Positions 55,613 to 64,000 of a stretch of 64,000 nt of DNA are shown one piece after another. The stretch is from NCBI RefSeq assembly GCF_007679965.1, contig NZ_VEHL01000004.1, forward strand, positions 372,001 to 436,000. Reading direction: 5' to 3'. Both the position numbers and the translations under genes were made by a program. The notes beneath the pieces are model-generated. The model searched no databases, was not told the DNA's origin, and was given only the letters and a program-made list of their open reading frames with translations. Positions within the stretch are counted from its first letter, which is position 1; each line of letters begins with the position of its first letter. This stretch comes from Bordetella genomosp. 13 (GTDB lineage: Bacteria > Pseudomonadota > Gammaproteobacteria > Burkholderiales > Burkholderiaceae_B).

Positions 55613-56428
55613 ATGCAGGCATCGGGCAATGCGGGACGCCTGGCGGGCAAGGTGGCGGTGGTGTTCGGCGCGGGCTGCGTCGGGCCGGGCTGGGGCAATG
55701 GCCGCGCCATCACCGTGCGCTTCGCGCAGGAAGGGGCCACGGTGGTGGCCGTCGACAACCAGCCGGAGTCCTTGCCGGAGACATTGGAACGCGCGGGCGA
55801 CGGCCGCTCCCGCATCGAGACGCGGATCTGCGACGTGCTTGACGCCGACCAAGTGGCCGCGTTGATAAAGGACGTGCATCGACGGCACGGCCGCATCGAC
55901 ATCCTGGTCAACAACGTGGGCGGCCCCACGCCGGGCGGTCCCACGGCGTTGACGCCGCAAGCCTGGCAGAAGCAGCTGGACCTGAACCTGACCTCGGTCT
56001 TCACGACCTGCCAGCACGTGCTGCCCATCATGCAGGCACAGGGGGGCGGCGCGGTGGTGAACGTGTCGTCAACCTCGGCTATCCGTTGGACGGGCGCCGC
56101 GCAGGTGGGTTACGCCGCCGCGAAGGCGGGCGTGATGCAGTTCGGGCGCGTGGCGGGCGTGGAGCTGGCCGCGCAAGGCGTGCGCATCAATACGGTGCTG
56201 CCGGGGCAGTTGCACACGCCGCTGGTGGATGCCTTCCTGGCCCGCCAGCAGAGCTCGGGCGACGTGGAGGCCCTGCTGCAGCGGCGCCGCAAGCGCATTC
56301 CGCTGCCGGTGGAAGGCGACGGCCGGGACACGGCGAATGCCGTGCTGTTCCTGGCCTCGGACGAGGCGCGCTTCATCACCGGCACCGAACTGGTGGTGGA
56401 CGGCGGCATGAGCGCCCGCTGCGATTGA
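55613..56428 (+). CDS. SDR family oxidoreductase (2)
   Basis: A 271-aa paralogue of the preceding SDR. It shares the unusual cofactor loop (FGAGCVGPGWGNGRAITVRFA in parts), NNVGGPTPGG, catalytic Ser in VSSTSAI, YAAAK (VGYAAAKAGV) and the C-terminal FITGTELVVDGGMSARCD. The two dehydrogenases probably act on successive or related alcohols of one pathway. 9 bp after the first SDR, 31 bp before the CMD-like gene. Confidence 0.9.
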   Translation: MQASGNAGRLAGKVAVVFGAGCVGPGWGNGRAITVRFAQEGATVVAVDNQPESLPETLERAGDGRSRIETRICDVLDADQVAALIKDVHRRHGRIDILVNNVGGPTPGGPTALTPQAWQKQLDLNLTSVFTTCQHVLPIMQAQGGGAVVNVSSTSAIRWTGAAQVGYAAAKAGVMQFGRVAGVELAAQGVRINTVLPGQLHTPLVDAFLARQQSSGDVEALLQRRRKRIPLPVEGDGRDTANAVLFLASDEARFITGTELVVDGGMSARCD

Positions 56429-56459
56429 TCGACGAAACACGCAAAGGAGCAAGAGCGAG

Positions 56460-56972
56460 ATGGCAAGAATCGACTACGCCGACATCACGAAGCCCGATAC
56501 GCAGCCGCTGGTGGAACGCATCCAGAAAGAGCGTTCCAGCCTGCCGAACCTGTACCGCATGCTGCTGAACAGCCCGGCCATCGCCGAGGGCTGGCTGGCC
56601 TATCTGACGGCGGTGCGGCAGAAGAGCAGCCTGCCGGCCAGGCTGCGCGAGCTGATCATCCTGCGCGTGGCGGTGCTGAACGAGGCGGACTACGAGTTCG
56701 AGCAGCACCTGCCCATCGCGGTGCAGGCCGGCTGCACCGAGGTGCAGGTCGCGGGCGTGAAGTCGGGCGATTTCTCGTCGCTGGAAAAGGGCGAGGGCGC
56801 GGTGCTGGCCTACTGCGACGAGATGACGCGCAGCATCCGCGTGAAGGATGCGACCTTCGCCGCGGTGCGCGGCGCGTTCAGCGACCAGGAGATCGTCGAG
56901 ATCACCGCCACGGTGGCGGCCTACAACATGGTGTCGCGCTTCCTGGAGGCCATCCAGGTCGACCACGAATGA
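56460..56972 (+). CDS. Carboxymuconolactone-decarboxylase-like protein
   Basis: A 170-aa AhpD/CMD-fold protein. The core helix RLRELIILRVAVLNEADYEFEQH aligns with the family, but the CxxC of AhpD peroxidases is absent (EFEQHLP in its place), so a peroxidase role is unlikely and a decarboxylase/hydrolase-like role is more so. Third gene of the LysR-linked operon; 47 bp before the Bug receptor. The GAGCAAGAGCGAG Shine-Dalgarno region is weak. Confidence 0.85.
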   Translation: MARIDYADITKPDTQPLVERIQKERSSLPNLYRMLLNSPAIAEGWLAYLTAVRQKSSLPARLRELIILRVAVLNEADYEFEQHLPIAVQAGCTEVQVAGVKSGDFSSLEKGEGAVLAYCDEMTRSIRVKDATFAAVRGAFSDQEIVEITATVAAYNMVSRFLEAIQVDHE

Positions 56973-57019
56973 ACGGCTCGCCAGAACGCCGGTAGTTCAA
57001 AAAACCAAAGGAGACGGAC

Positions 57020-57991
57020 ATGCAAGGCTACAAAGGATGGCGAATCGCCCTGGCACCGCTGGCGCTGGGCCTGGCCCTCGCCGGCCCGGTCCAGGCCCAG
57101 AAGGACTTTCCCGACAAACCCGTGCAGCTGGTCATTCCATTCGCCCCGGGCGACACCGACCAGATGCTGCGGCCCGTCACCGAGCGCATGGGGCAGTACC
57201 TGGGGCAACCCATCGTGATGAACTACAAGCCTGGCGCCGGCGGCGGCATCGGCGCGGCCTACACGGCGGGGGCGGCGCCGGACGGCTACACCATCGTCGG
57301 CAGCTCGCCCGGCTCGCTGGTGGTCGTGCCGCTGGCCAACAAGGAGATCAAGTACACCACCGATTCCTTCGCGCCCGTGGCCGGGATCTCGCTGGGCGGC
57401 ATGATGATCATCGCGCCCGCGAAATCCAGGTACAGGACGCTGGCCGACGTGGTGGCCGACGCGAAGGCGCGTCCGGACGGCATCGCCTACGGCACCTCGG
57501 GCGCGATGGGCATCAGCCACCTGCTGGGCGAGACCTTCGCCCACGAGGCGAAGGTCCAGCTGCGCCACATCCCGTTCCAGGGCAGCACGCCGGCGGTGAC
57601 GGCCCTGCTGGGCGGCCATACGGACATCGCGGTGTCGGCGGTCGGCCCGGCGCAGGCGCACATCCAGTCGGGCGCGCTGCGGGCGCTGGCCGTGTTCAGC
57701 GACAAGCGCCTGGCCGTGTACCCGGAGGTGCCCACGCTGCGCGAACTGGGCTACGAGGTGGGCAGCCCCACGATCTACGGCCTGATGGCGCCCAGGAACA
57801 CGCCGCCCCAGGTGGTCGACAGGCTGTACCAGGCCGCGCGCAAGGTGGTGGCCGAGCACGGCGACGAGGTGGGCAAGACGCTGGGCGGGATCGGGGCCGA
57901 GATCAGCGTGCTGGGGCCGAAGGAATATGGGACCTACCTGCAGCAGCAGCGCGCGCTGTTTTCCAAGGCGATCGGGTATATCCGGGAGTAG
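57020..57991 (+). CDS. Bug/TctC-family tripartite tricarboxylate receptor (2)
   Basis: Periplasmic binding protein, 323 aa, with a signal peptide (IALAPLALGLALAGPVQA, cut before QKDF). The Bug pattern: FPDKPVQLVIPFAPGDTDQMLRP (in parts), IVMNYKPGAGGGIGAAYTAG, GIAYGTSGAMGISHLLGE, IPFQGSTPAVTALLGGHTDI (in parts). The APGDTDQ sequence near the start differs from the usual GxxD loop, so its ligand may be unusual. The Shine-Dalgarno AAAGGAG is strong. Last gene of the operon; a terminator follows. Confidence 0.92.
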   Translation: MQGYKGWRIALAPLALGLALAGPVQAQKDFPDKPVQLVIPFAPGDTDQMLRPVTERMGQYLGQPIVMNYKPGAGGGIGAAYTAGAAPDGYTIVGSSPGSLVVVPLANKEIKYTTDSFAPVAGISLGGMMIIAPAKSRYRTLADVVADAKARPDGIAYGTSGAMGISHLLGETFAHEAKVQLRHIPFQGSTPAVTALLGGHTDIAVSAVGPAQAHIQSGALRALAVFSDKRLAVYPEVPTLRELGYEVGSPTIYGLMAPRNTPPQVVDRLYQAARKVVAEHGDEVGKTLGGIGAEISVLGPKEYGTYLQQQRALFSKAIGYIRE

Positions 57992-58018
57992 GACGGCCTC
58001 TTCGCCCGGCATGGCATA

Positions 58019-58064
58019 CCCGCCATCACCCTTGGCGTTCCGGGGGATGGCGGGATTCGTTTTT
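58019..58064 (+). terminator. Intrinsic terminator after the SDR-CMD-Bug operon
   Basis: CCCGCCATC (58019-58027) with GATGGCGGG (58046-58054), 18-nt loop, followed by ATTCG and five T residues. Confidence 0.75.
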
Positions 58065-58201
58065 GGAGCCGGCCTTGCGAAGGCGTCCAGGGATGCGGGA
58101 TTCCCTGTAGATGGACCCGCCGGCACCCTGCGGCGCGCGTGGCACAATGAAAACATCCATTTGAAGCCATTTCGACAAGTCCAGTTGCTGGACCAGCACG
58201 C

Positions 58202-59683
58202 ATGCGGGCAAGCCGGGCCATCTACGAATCCTTGCGCGGCCAGATCGTTCAGGGCGAGATGGCGGCAGGCGCACGGTTGCCGTCCACGCGGGTGCTGGCC
58301 GAGGAACTCGGCGTGTCGCGCACCACGGTTACCGCGGTCTACGAGCAGTTGGCCGCCGAGGGATACCTGGAGACCTCACCCGGCACCAAGGCGCGCGTGG
58401 CGGCGGGCGTGGCGCTGCCGGGTGCAGGCGGCCCGCCGCGCAATGCCGCGATGCAGGCTCCGATGCAGACCCCGACCCAGGCCGTCGCGCTGTCCGCGTT
58501 CGGCAAGCGGGTGGCCGGGTTCGACGGCATTTCCGCGCCGGTAAAACACGACTGGGGCCGCACCATCGACTTCCTGTACGGCGCCGTCGCCTTCGACGAC
58601 TTTCCCACGCTGGCCTGGCGCCGCGCCTACAACCGCATCATCGTGCAGCGCCAGCCCAGGCTGTACTACGAAGCGCCCGAAGGCGAGCCGGCCCTGCGCG
58701 AGGCGCTGCAAGGTTATCTGCTGCGGGCGCGCGGCATGCGCTGCCTGGCGCAGCAGATCGTGATCGTGCATGGCTCGCAGCAGGCGCTGGACCTGTGCGC
58801 GCGCGTGCTGCTGGATCCGGACGACGACATGGTCATCGAGGAGCCCTGCTACGTAGCGGCGCGGCGGGTGTTCGAGGCGATGGGCGCGCGCATCCACGGC
58901 TGTCCGGTGGACGAGCAGGGCTTGCGCACCCAGGCCCTGTCCGGGCTGCGCGGCCGGCTGGTGTACGTGACGCCCTCGCACCAGTTCCCCCTGGGCGGGG
59001 TGATGCCCATCGGGCGCCGCCAGGAATTGCTGGACTGGGCCCGGCGGGCGGACGCGTGGGTCGTCGAGGACGACTACGACGGCGAGTTCCGCTACGGCCT
59101 GCGGCCGGTCGACGCGCTGCAGTCGGTGGACGAGGCGGGCCGCGTCATCTATGTGGGCACGTTCTCGAAGACGCTGTCGCCGCAGATGCGGCTGGGCTAC
59201 CTGGTGCTGCCGCCGGCGCTGGTGCGCGTGTTCCGCGAGGCCAAGCGGCTGATGGACCGGCACGCGCCCAGCGTGGACCAGCGCGTGCTGGCCGCGCTGA
59301 TCGAGGACGGCTCGTACGAACGCCACGTGCGCAGGTGCCGGCGCGAGAACGAGACCCGGCGCGAGGCGCTGCTGCAAGCCTTGCAGCGCCATGCCGGCGA
59401 TCGGGTCGAGGTGGAAGGCGCCGCGTCCGGGCTGCACGTGGTGGCCTGGTTCAAGGACATCGCGCACGCCGACGAAGACGCCCTGGTGGCGCGGGCGAGG
59501 GCGCAAGGCGTGGGCGTGCGGCCCATCACGCCGCTGTATGCGGACGCGGCGCAGCGCGCCCGGCGTCCGCATGCCGGGCTGATACTCGGCTACGCCAGCC
59601 TGGACCCCGTCCGCATCGAAACCGGCGTGCGCCAGCTGGCCGCGGCCGTGCATGGCCTGGCCCACGCGGGCACGCCAGGATGA
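58202..59683 (+). CDS. MocR-type GntR/aminotransferase fusion regulator (PdxR-like)
   Basis: A 493-aa regulator joining a GntR winged helix (about 5-75, RLPSTRVLAEELGVSRTTVTAVYEQLAAEGYL in parts) to a class I aminotransferase domain (about 110-485) with the PLP lysine K323 in GTFSKTLSPQMRLGYL and the aspartate of VVEDDYDGEF. Regulators of this kind sense PLP adducts. The N-terminus is 10-20 residues shorter than usual and the ATG has a poor Shine-Dalgarno, so the true start may be elsewhere. A TCCAG-TTG-CTGGA dyad (58180-58192) lies right before it. Confidence 0.88.
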   Translation: MRASRAIYESLRGQIVQGEMAAGARLPSTRVLAEELGVSRTTVTAVYEQLAAEGYLETSPGTKARVAAGVALPGAGGPPRNAAMQAPMQTPTQAVALSAFGKRVAGFDGISAPVKHDWGRTIDFLYGAVAFDDFPTLAWRRAYNRIIVQRQPRLYYEAPEGEPALREALQGYLLRARGMRCLAQQIVIVHGSQQALDLCARVLLDPDDDMVIEEPCYVAARRVFEAMGARIHGCPVDEQGLRTQALSGLRGRLVYVTPSHQFPLGGVMPIGRRQELLDWARRADAWVVEDDYDGEFRYGLRPVDALQSVDEAGRVIYVGTFSKTLSPQMRLGYLVLPPALVRVFREAKRLMDRHAPSVDQRVLAALIEDGSYERHVRRCRRENETRREALLQALQRHAGDRVEVEGAASGLHVVAWFKDIAHADEDALVARARAQGVGVRPITPLYADAAQRARRPHAGLILGYASLDPVRIETGVRQLAAAVHGLAHAGTPG

Positions 59684-59785
59684 AGACCGTTTATGCTTGC
59701 TCGCGATACGGGCGGTGCGATGCCATGCGGTGCGGCCGGCTGACCCGTCACCATCGGAAGAAAAGATCTCGTTAAAGGTTCATTC

Positions 59786-60337
59786 GTGGCATTGAAGCTG
59801 AAATTACTGCGTGTCCAGGCGGGCCTGACGCTGGAGCAACTGGCCCAGGCCTGCGGCCTGAGCCGCAGTTACCTGTCCAAGGTCGAGCGCGGCCTCTCCA
59901 CGCCGTCCATCGAGACCGCCTTCAAGCTGTCCCATGCCCTGGGCGTGAACGTGGACCGCCTGTTCGGCAAGACCGAGCAGCAGCCCGAGGCCTCGTTCTT
60001 CCGCGCCAGGGATGCCGATCCCGAAGAGGCCAACGAATACCTGTCGCTGGTGGCCGGCGGCGACGGCAACCGCCTGATGCGCGCCTTCGTCATCCGGCCC
60101 GGCCAGTTCAATGGCGGCCGCACGAAGAAGCGTGTGCTGAGCCACCACGACGGCGAGGAACTGCTGTACGTGCTGTCCGGCAAGCTGGAGCTGACCATCG
60201 GCGCTCGCAAGGAAGTGCTGGAAGAGGGCGATTGCGTGCAGTTCAATTCGACGATGCCGCACAAGCTGGCCTCCGTGGGCCGCAAGGAGGGCCGCGCGCT
60301 GATCGTGGTGAGCAGCCGCGATCCGCTGGACCTGTAG
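59786..60337 (+). CDS. XRE-family regulator with cupin domain
   Basis: A 183-aa regulator: N-terminal Cro/CI-type helix-turn-helix (about 1-60, LRVQAGLTLEQLAQACGLSRSYLSKVERG in parts) and a C-terminal cupin (about 105-180, HHDGEELLYVLSGKLELTIG, EEGDCVQFNSTMPHKLASVG). Such proteins often control catabolic or polyamine genes. The start is a GTG (VALKLKLLRVQ); the Shine-Dalgarno is weak. It lies 55 bp before a LysR gene on the same strand. Confidence 0.88.
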   Translation: MALKLKLLRVQAGLTLEQLAQACGLSRSYLSKVERGLSTPSIETAFKLSHALGVNVDRLFGKTEQQPEASFFRARDADPEEANEYLSLVAGGDGNRLMRAFVIRPGQFNGGRTKKRVLSHHDGEELLYVLSGKLELTIGARKEVLEEGDCVQFNSTMPHKLASVGRKEGRALIVVSSRDPLDL

Positions 60338-60392
60338 TGCCAGCGGATCGCCATCCTAAAATACCGGCTCGACTTTTCCGGACCTGCGCCAA

Positions 60393-61310
60393 TTGATAGA
60401 CCTGCGCCACATCGAGACCTTCTTCTGGGTCGCCAGCCTGGGCAGTTTCCGTGCCGCTTCCGAGAAGCTCAACACGACCCAGCCTGCGATTTCGCAGCGC
60501 ATCGCCTCGCTGGAGAGCGACCTGGGCGTGCGGCTGTTCGAGCGCGATGCGCGCGGCGTCACGCTCACCGGCAAGGGCCAGGAACTGGTGTCGCACGCGG
60601 AACGCATGCTGCAGATGCGCAGCGACATGATGCAGGCGGCGCGCGAGCAGAACGTGATGAGCGGCACGGTGCGCATGGGCGTGGCCGAGACCATCGTGCA
60701 GACCTGGCTGCCTGCCCTGATCGAACACGTGCACGCCGCCTACCCGGCGCTGGTGCTGCAGATCGAAGTGGACACCACGCACGTGCTGCGCGCGCAGTTG
60801 CTGGCGCGGCAGATCGACCTGGCCTTCCTCATGGGGCCGGTCAACGAGGCGCGGGTCGAGAACCTGCCGCTGTGCACGTATCCGCTGGCCTGGGTCGCCA
60901 GCTCGCGGCTGGACCTCGGGCCCGAGCCGCTGAGCTTGGCGCGTGTCGGCCAGTTGCCGGTGATCACCTATCCCTCAAGCAGCACGCCGTACCGGGCCGT
61001 GCAGGACATGCTGGTGCGCGCCGGCGTGGCCTCGCCGCGCATGTATGGCAGCGCCTCCCTGTCGATGGTGGTGCGCATGACGATGGACTGCATCGGCACC
61101 AGCGTGATCGCGCCCGTGTTCCTGGGAAAGGAACTGGCCAGCGGCGAGCTGCGTCTGCTGTCGGTGCAGGCCGACCCCTTGCCGGAGCTCGCCTTCACCG
61201 CCACCTGGGTCGAAGGTCCGGACAGCCATGCCGCGCGCGCCATTGCCCGGCTGGCCCAGCGCATTGCCGCGGAGCACGACGGCGCACGCCCGCGAGACGG
61301 CGCCGATTGA
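60393..61310 (+). CDS. LysR-family transcriptional regulator upstream of TRAP operon
   Basis: A 305-aa regulator with N-terminal winged helix (DLRHIETFFWVASLGSFRAASEKLNTTQPAISQRIASLE in parts) and an effector-binding domain. The start is a TTG (MIDLRHIETF), since no ATG occurs near; the frame is open upstream without conservation. It is read toward the TRAP genes with 391 bp between, and is the nearest candidate regulator for them, together with the cupin regulator. Confidence 0.87.
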   Translation: MIDLRHIETFFWVASLGSFRAASEKLNTTQPAISQRIASLESDLGVRLFERDARGVTLTGKGQELVSHAERMLQMRSDMMQAAREQNVMSGTVRMGVAETIVQTWLPALIEHVHAAYPALVLQIEVDTTHVLRAQLLARQIDLAFLMGPVNEARVENLPLCTYPLAWVASSRLDLGPEPLSLARVGQLPVITYPSSSTPYRAVQDMLVRAGVASPRMYGSASLSMVVRMTMDCIGTSVIAPVFLGKELASGELRLLSVQADPLPELAFTATWVEGPDSHAARAIARLAQRIAAEHDGARPRDGAD

Positions 61311-61701
61311 GTCCGCGTCGGCATTGCGCGACGGAAAAAGGATAGGGAGTTACCCTTGCCCCGGCTCGGCCGGTCCCGGCCGCGCGCCTGCTCCGCGGCG
61401 CTTCGGGTTGCCCCCAAAGCCGCGCCACCATTGGATTTCCCCGCGATCGGCGGCGTGTCTGGGTAGAGGGTTAAGAAAAATTTATACCCCCTCATCCCAA
61501 CTAACGATTGGACGCTCCGGACCGCGCCGCGGTGCAATGCGCAGCATCACGATTTACTTATAACCACACACGGGGAATCGGGCGATTGGCGCGGCGCGGG
61601 CCGCGCGTGCCCGCTTGCCCGTGGCGGTTTCCCAAGCGTGCCGCCAAGGGTGACGGGGCCCGGCGCACGACGAAATCCCGCCCTTGCCAGGAGCATTCTC
61701 C
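61311..61701 (+). promoter_or_regulatory. 391-bp control region upstream of the second TRAP operon
   Basis: No gene recognised. The region between 61461 and 61565 is AT-richer and should hold the promoter and regulator sites for dctP. A -10-like TATAAC occurs at 61559-61564, without a clear -35. A loosely symmetric AGGGTTA...TATACCCCCT patch lies near 61468-61493. No GG-N10-GC sigma-54 element was noticed here. Confidence 0.4.
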
Positions 61702-62748
61702 ATGATGAAGTCGCTTGCCTACGCCGTGCTCGCCGCGGCCACGCTGTCCGGTGCCGCCCACGCGCAGGACCTGCCCAAGACCCAACTGAAGGTGGTCGGT
61801 GGCCTGAGCAACCTGACGGCCTACCAGGACTACGAAGTGCCGTTCTGGACCAAGACCATCCCGGAAAAATCCAATGGCCAGGTGACGGCCCAGATCAAGG
61901 GCTTCAACGAGATGGGCCTGAAGGGCCCCGAGCTGCTGCGCCTGATGTCGCAGGGCGTGGTCGAGTTCGGCACCGCCACGCTGTCCTACTTCGCCAGCGA
62001 CAATCCCATCAACGAGGCCATCGACCTGGCCGGCCTGGCGCCCGACATCAAGACCGCGCGCCAGGTCACGGAAGCCTTCGCGCCGGTCTACTCCAAGACG
62101 TATGGCGACGGCGCCAACGTCAAGCTGCTGGGCATCTCGACCTATCCGGCCCAGGTGCTGTTCTGCAACGCGACCATCAACAACCTGGGCGACCTGAAGG
62201 GCAAGAAGGTCCGCACCAGCAGCCGCACCCAGGCCGAGTTCGTCGAGGCGATGGGCGGCACCAGCGTGACCATGGCGTTCGGCGAAGTGGTGCCGGCCAT
62301 GCAGAACAAGGTGGTCGACTGCGCCATCACGGGTTCGCTGTCGGGCTATTCGGCCAAGTGGTACGAGGTGTCGACGCACCTGGTGGCGCTGCCCATCAAC
62401 TGGAACCAGCAGATCCACGCCGTCAACCAGAAGGCCTGGGACAAGCTGGATCCGAAGGTGCGCACGTTCCTGCAGGAGAACGTCAACAAGCTGGTGTCGG
62501 ACATCTGGGACGCCGCGGCGCGCCAGACCCAGGAAGGCTATGACTGCAACACCGGCGCCGCCGCATGCCCGTTCCCCGTCAAGGGCAAGATGACGCTGGT
62601 GCAGCCCAGCGCGGCCGACCGCGAACTGCTGAAGAAGGTGACCGAGGAATCGGTGCTGCCGAAGTGGGCCGCGCGCTGCTCGGCGCAGTGCGTGACCGAC
62701 TTCAACGCCACCATCGGCAAGCAGCTCGGCCTGGTCGCCAAGAAGTAA
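61702..62748 (+). CDS. dctP: TRAP transporter periplasmic receptor (second system)
   Basis: DctP-family solute-binding protein, 348 aa, with a Sec signal peptide (KSLAYAVLAAATLSGAAHA, cut before QDLP). Family sequences: VVGGLSNLTAYQDYEVPFW, GFNEMGLKGPELLRLMSQG, LGDLKGKKVRTSSRTQAEFVEAMGGT (in parts), AFGEVVPAMQNKVVDCAITGSLSG (in parts). Five Cys in the mature C-terminal half (DCNTGAAAC, RCSAQC) could form disulfides, unusual for the family. Shine-Dalgarno CAGGAGC; a second ATG one codon later is possible. No similarity to the Tat-exported receptor at 8.3-9.4 kb beyond the fold. Confidence 0.9.
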   Translation: MMKSLAYAVLAAATLSGAAHAQDLPKTQLKVVGGLSNLTAYQDYEVPFWTKTIPEKSNGQVTAQIKGFNEMGLKGPELLRLMSQGVVEFGTATLSYFASDNPINEAIDLAGLAPDIKTARQVTEAFAPVYSKTYGDGANVKLLGISTYPAQVLFCNATINNLGDLKGKKVRTSSRTQAEFVEAMGGTSVTMAFGEVVPAMQNKVVDCAITGSLSGYSAKWYEVSTHLVALPINWNQQIHAVNQKAWDKLDPKVRTFLQENVNKLVSDIWDAAARQTQEGYDCNTGAAACPFPVKGKMTLVQPSAADRELLKKVTEESVLPKWAARCSAQCVTDFNATIGKQLGLVAKK

Positions 62749-62858
62749 GCGCGGTCCGCCCGCGCAATACCGGCCGGATCGCTCCGGCCCCATGCAATGA
62801 CCGCCGGCATGGCGCCCGCACGATGCGGCGCCGCCATGCCGGCCACAGGGTTCCATCA

Positions 62859-63479
62859 ATGACTCGTACCGAACATTTCCAAGCGCTGGGCGCCTTGCTG
62901 CGCCGCGCGGAGACGTGCTCGCGCGTGGCGGTCTGGGCGGGCGGCGCGCTCACCCTGGCCAGCGTGCTGCTGATCTCCTTCGAAGTGCTGTCGCGCAAGT
63001 TCTTCGGCTTCACCACGGGTGGCGCCGACGAGCTGTCCAGCTACGCCTTCGCCATCAGCACCTCGTGGGCGCTGGCCTTTGCCACGCTGCAGCGCGCCAA
63101 CGTGCGCGTGGACGTGGTCTACCAATACCTGCCCGTGCGCCTGTCCGCGCTGGTTGACTGGATCGCGCTGGTCGCGCTGGGCGTGTTCATGGTGGTCCTG
63201 ACCCGCTATGCGTATGACGTGGTCGAGGCCTCGTGGACGCAGAACTCGGCGGCCAACACGCCGTTGGCCACGCCGCTGTGGATTCCCCAGGCGCTGTGGC
63301 TGCTGGGCCTGGCGTGGATGTGCATCACGGTGGCGCTGATGCTGGTGCGCGCCTCCGCCGCGCTGGTCACGGGCGACGTCGAGCTGGTCAAGGCCATCTG
63401 CGGCGTGCGTTCCACCAAGGAAGAAGCCGAAGAAGAAGCCGCCGCCGGCGAGCGCATGGTCAAGGGAGACGCCGCATGA
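62859..63479 (+). CDS. dctQ: TRAP transporter small permease (second system)
   Basis: A 206-aa DctQ-type subunit with four hydrophobic segments (VAVWAGGALTLASVLLISFEV, SSYAFAISTSWALAFATL, ALVDWIALVALGVFMVVL, ALWLLGLAWMCITVALML) and SRKFFGFTTGGADELS as family landmark. The charged C-terminal tail is rich in Glu (STKEEAEEEAAAG). It overlaps dctM by ATGA. Confidence 0.9.
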   Translation: MTRTEHFQALGALLRRAETCSRVAVWAGGALTLASVLLISFEVLSRKFFGFTTGGADELSSYAFAISTSWALAFATLQRANVRVDVVYQYLPVRLSALVDWIALVALGVFMVVLTRYAYDVVEASWTQNSAANTPLATPLWIPQALWLLGLAWMCITVALMLVRASAALVTGDVELVKAICGVRSTKEEAEEEAAAGERMVKGDAA

Positions 63480-64000
63480 TCGCCACCGCGTTGATACTGC
63501 TGCTGGTCCTGATCGGCATCTCGATTCCCGTGGGCGCGGCCCTGGGGGTGCTGGGCCTGATCCTGGATCCGCTGTACTCCATGCTGCCGCTGACGCGCGC
63601 CATCGGCGAGCTGTCCTGGAGCACCAACAACGAGTTCCTGCTGGTCGCCATTCCGCTGTTCATCCTGCTGGGCGAAGTGCTGCTGCGCTCGGGCTTCGCC
63701 GAACGCATGTACAGCGCGATGGCGCTGTGGCTGTCGTGGCTGCCCGGCGGCCTGATGCACGCCAACATCGGCGCCTCCACGCTGTTCTCGGCCACCTCGG
63801 GCTCCAGCGTGGCGACCGCCGCCACGGTGGGCACGGTGTCCATTCCCCAGATCAAGAAGTACGGCTACAACGAGCCGCTGTTCCTGGGCAGCCTGGCCGC
63901 CGGCGGCACGCTGGGCATCCTGATCCCGCCCTCGATCAACCTGGTGATCTACGGCGTGCTGACCAACTCGTCGGTGCCCAAGCTGTACCTGGCCGGCATC
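63476..64000 (+). CDS. dctM: TRAP transporter large permease (second system), truncated by window end
   Basis: First 175 codons of a DctM-type permease; the gene continues past the window. Visible signatures: MIATALILLLVLIGISIPVGA (first helix, in parts), AIPLFILLGEVLLRSGFAERMYSAM (in parts), GGLMHANIGASTLFSATSGSSVATAATVG (in parts), and GTLGILIPPSINLVIYGVLTNSSV (in parts), the conserved ILIPPS loop of the family. It begins with an ATG overlapping the dctQ stop. Together with dctP and dctQ it forms a complete TRAP operon. Confidence 0.92.
   Translation, partial: MIATALILLLVLIGISIPVGAALGVLGLILDPLYSMLPLTRAIGELSWSTNNEFLLVAIPLFILLGEVLLRSGFAERMYSAMALWLSWLPGGLMHANIGASTLFSATSGSSVATAATVGTVSIPQIKKYGYNEPLFLGSLAAGGTLGILIPPSINLVIYGVLTNSSVPKLYLAGI

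Overview
The window is 64 kb of high-GC, gene-dense bacterial chromosome. Gene content points to a betaproteobacterium of the Alcaligenaceae (Bordetella/Achromobacter type): Bug/TctC-type solute receptors, several TRAP transporters, LysR regulators beside small catabolic clusters, a surE-pcm-nlpD block with no rpoS after it, and a TorF-like porin. This is inferred from gene content alone; no rRNA, tRNA, CRISPR array, prophage or complete insertion sequence was recognised.

Layout. 0-1.1 kb: end of a multisubunit cation/proton antiporter operon (subunits E, F, G). 1.3-4.6 kb: a Pro-rich secreted protein, a HAD phosphatase, tadA and an LD-carboxypeptidase with a His-rich N-terminus. 4.7-9.4 kb (minus): TRAP transporter dctPQM plus a LiuC-like enoyl-CoA hydratase. 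9.4-10.1 kb: a non-coding stretch with a pair of palindromic repeats. 10.1-15.6 kb: an ABC-F protein, a NitT/TauT-type ABC importer and an amino-acid-type binding protein. 15.8-24.9 kb: housekeeping genes (YigZ, thioredoxin, flavin monooxygenase, purine permease, tsaD, plsY, surE-pcm-nlpD-exonuclease). 25-28 kb: accessory genes, namely an Rpn/PD-(D/E)XK nuclease, a Spy-like periplasmic protein and an unrecognised two-gene cassette with a glycine-zipper protein. 28.2-32.2 kb: a porin behind a sigma-54/NtrC-like promoter, rlmD, and a Fur-boxed heme oxygenase operon. 32.4-35.5 kb: a copper module (cueR, copA, copZ) with two divergent CueR-type promoters. 35.7-44.9 kb: a peroxiredoxin-glutaredoxin/flavoprotein pair, rlmJ, GDPD, ppiD, tesA/ybbA, an EamA transporter and a DUF2059 protein. 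45-64 kb: accessory catabolism and transport with paiB, five regulators (three LysR, one MocR, one XRE-cupin), two class II aldolases, an MHS transporter, an HCCA-isomerase-like protein, a GST, two Bug receptors, two SDRs, a carboxymuconolactone-decarboxylase-like protein and a second TRAP system cut by the window end.

Strongest regulatory signals read directly from the bases: CueR operators with 19-bp spacers on both sides of copA/copZ, a 15/19 Fur box before the heme oxygenase, a GG-N10-GC sigma-54 element with an upstream GCAC-N7-GTGC NtrC-like site before the porin, a 36-bp composite dyad between a Bug receptor and a VOC protein, and a 28-bp dyad before paiB. The best candidates for undescribed biology are the glycine-zipper cassette (26.8-28.0 kb), the DctM with an EPP-repeat insertion, the His-rich LdcA, and the inverted pair of palindromic repeats at 9.7-9.9 kb.
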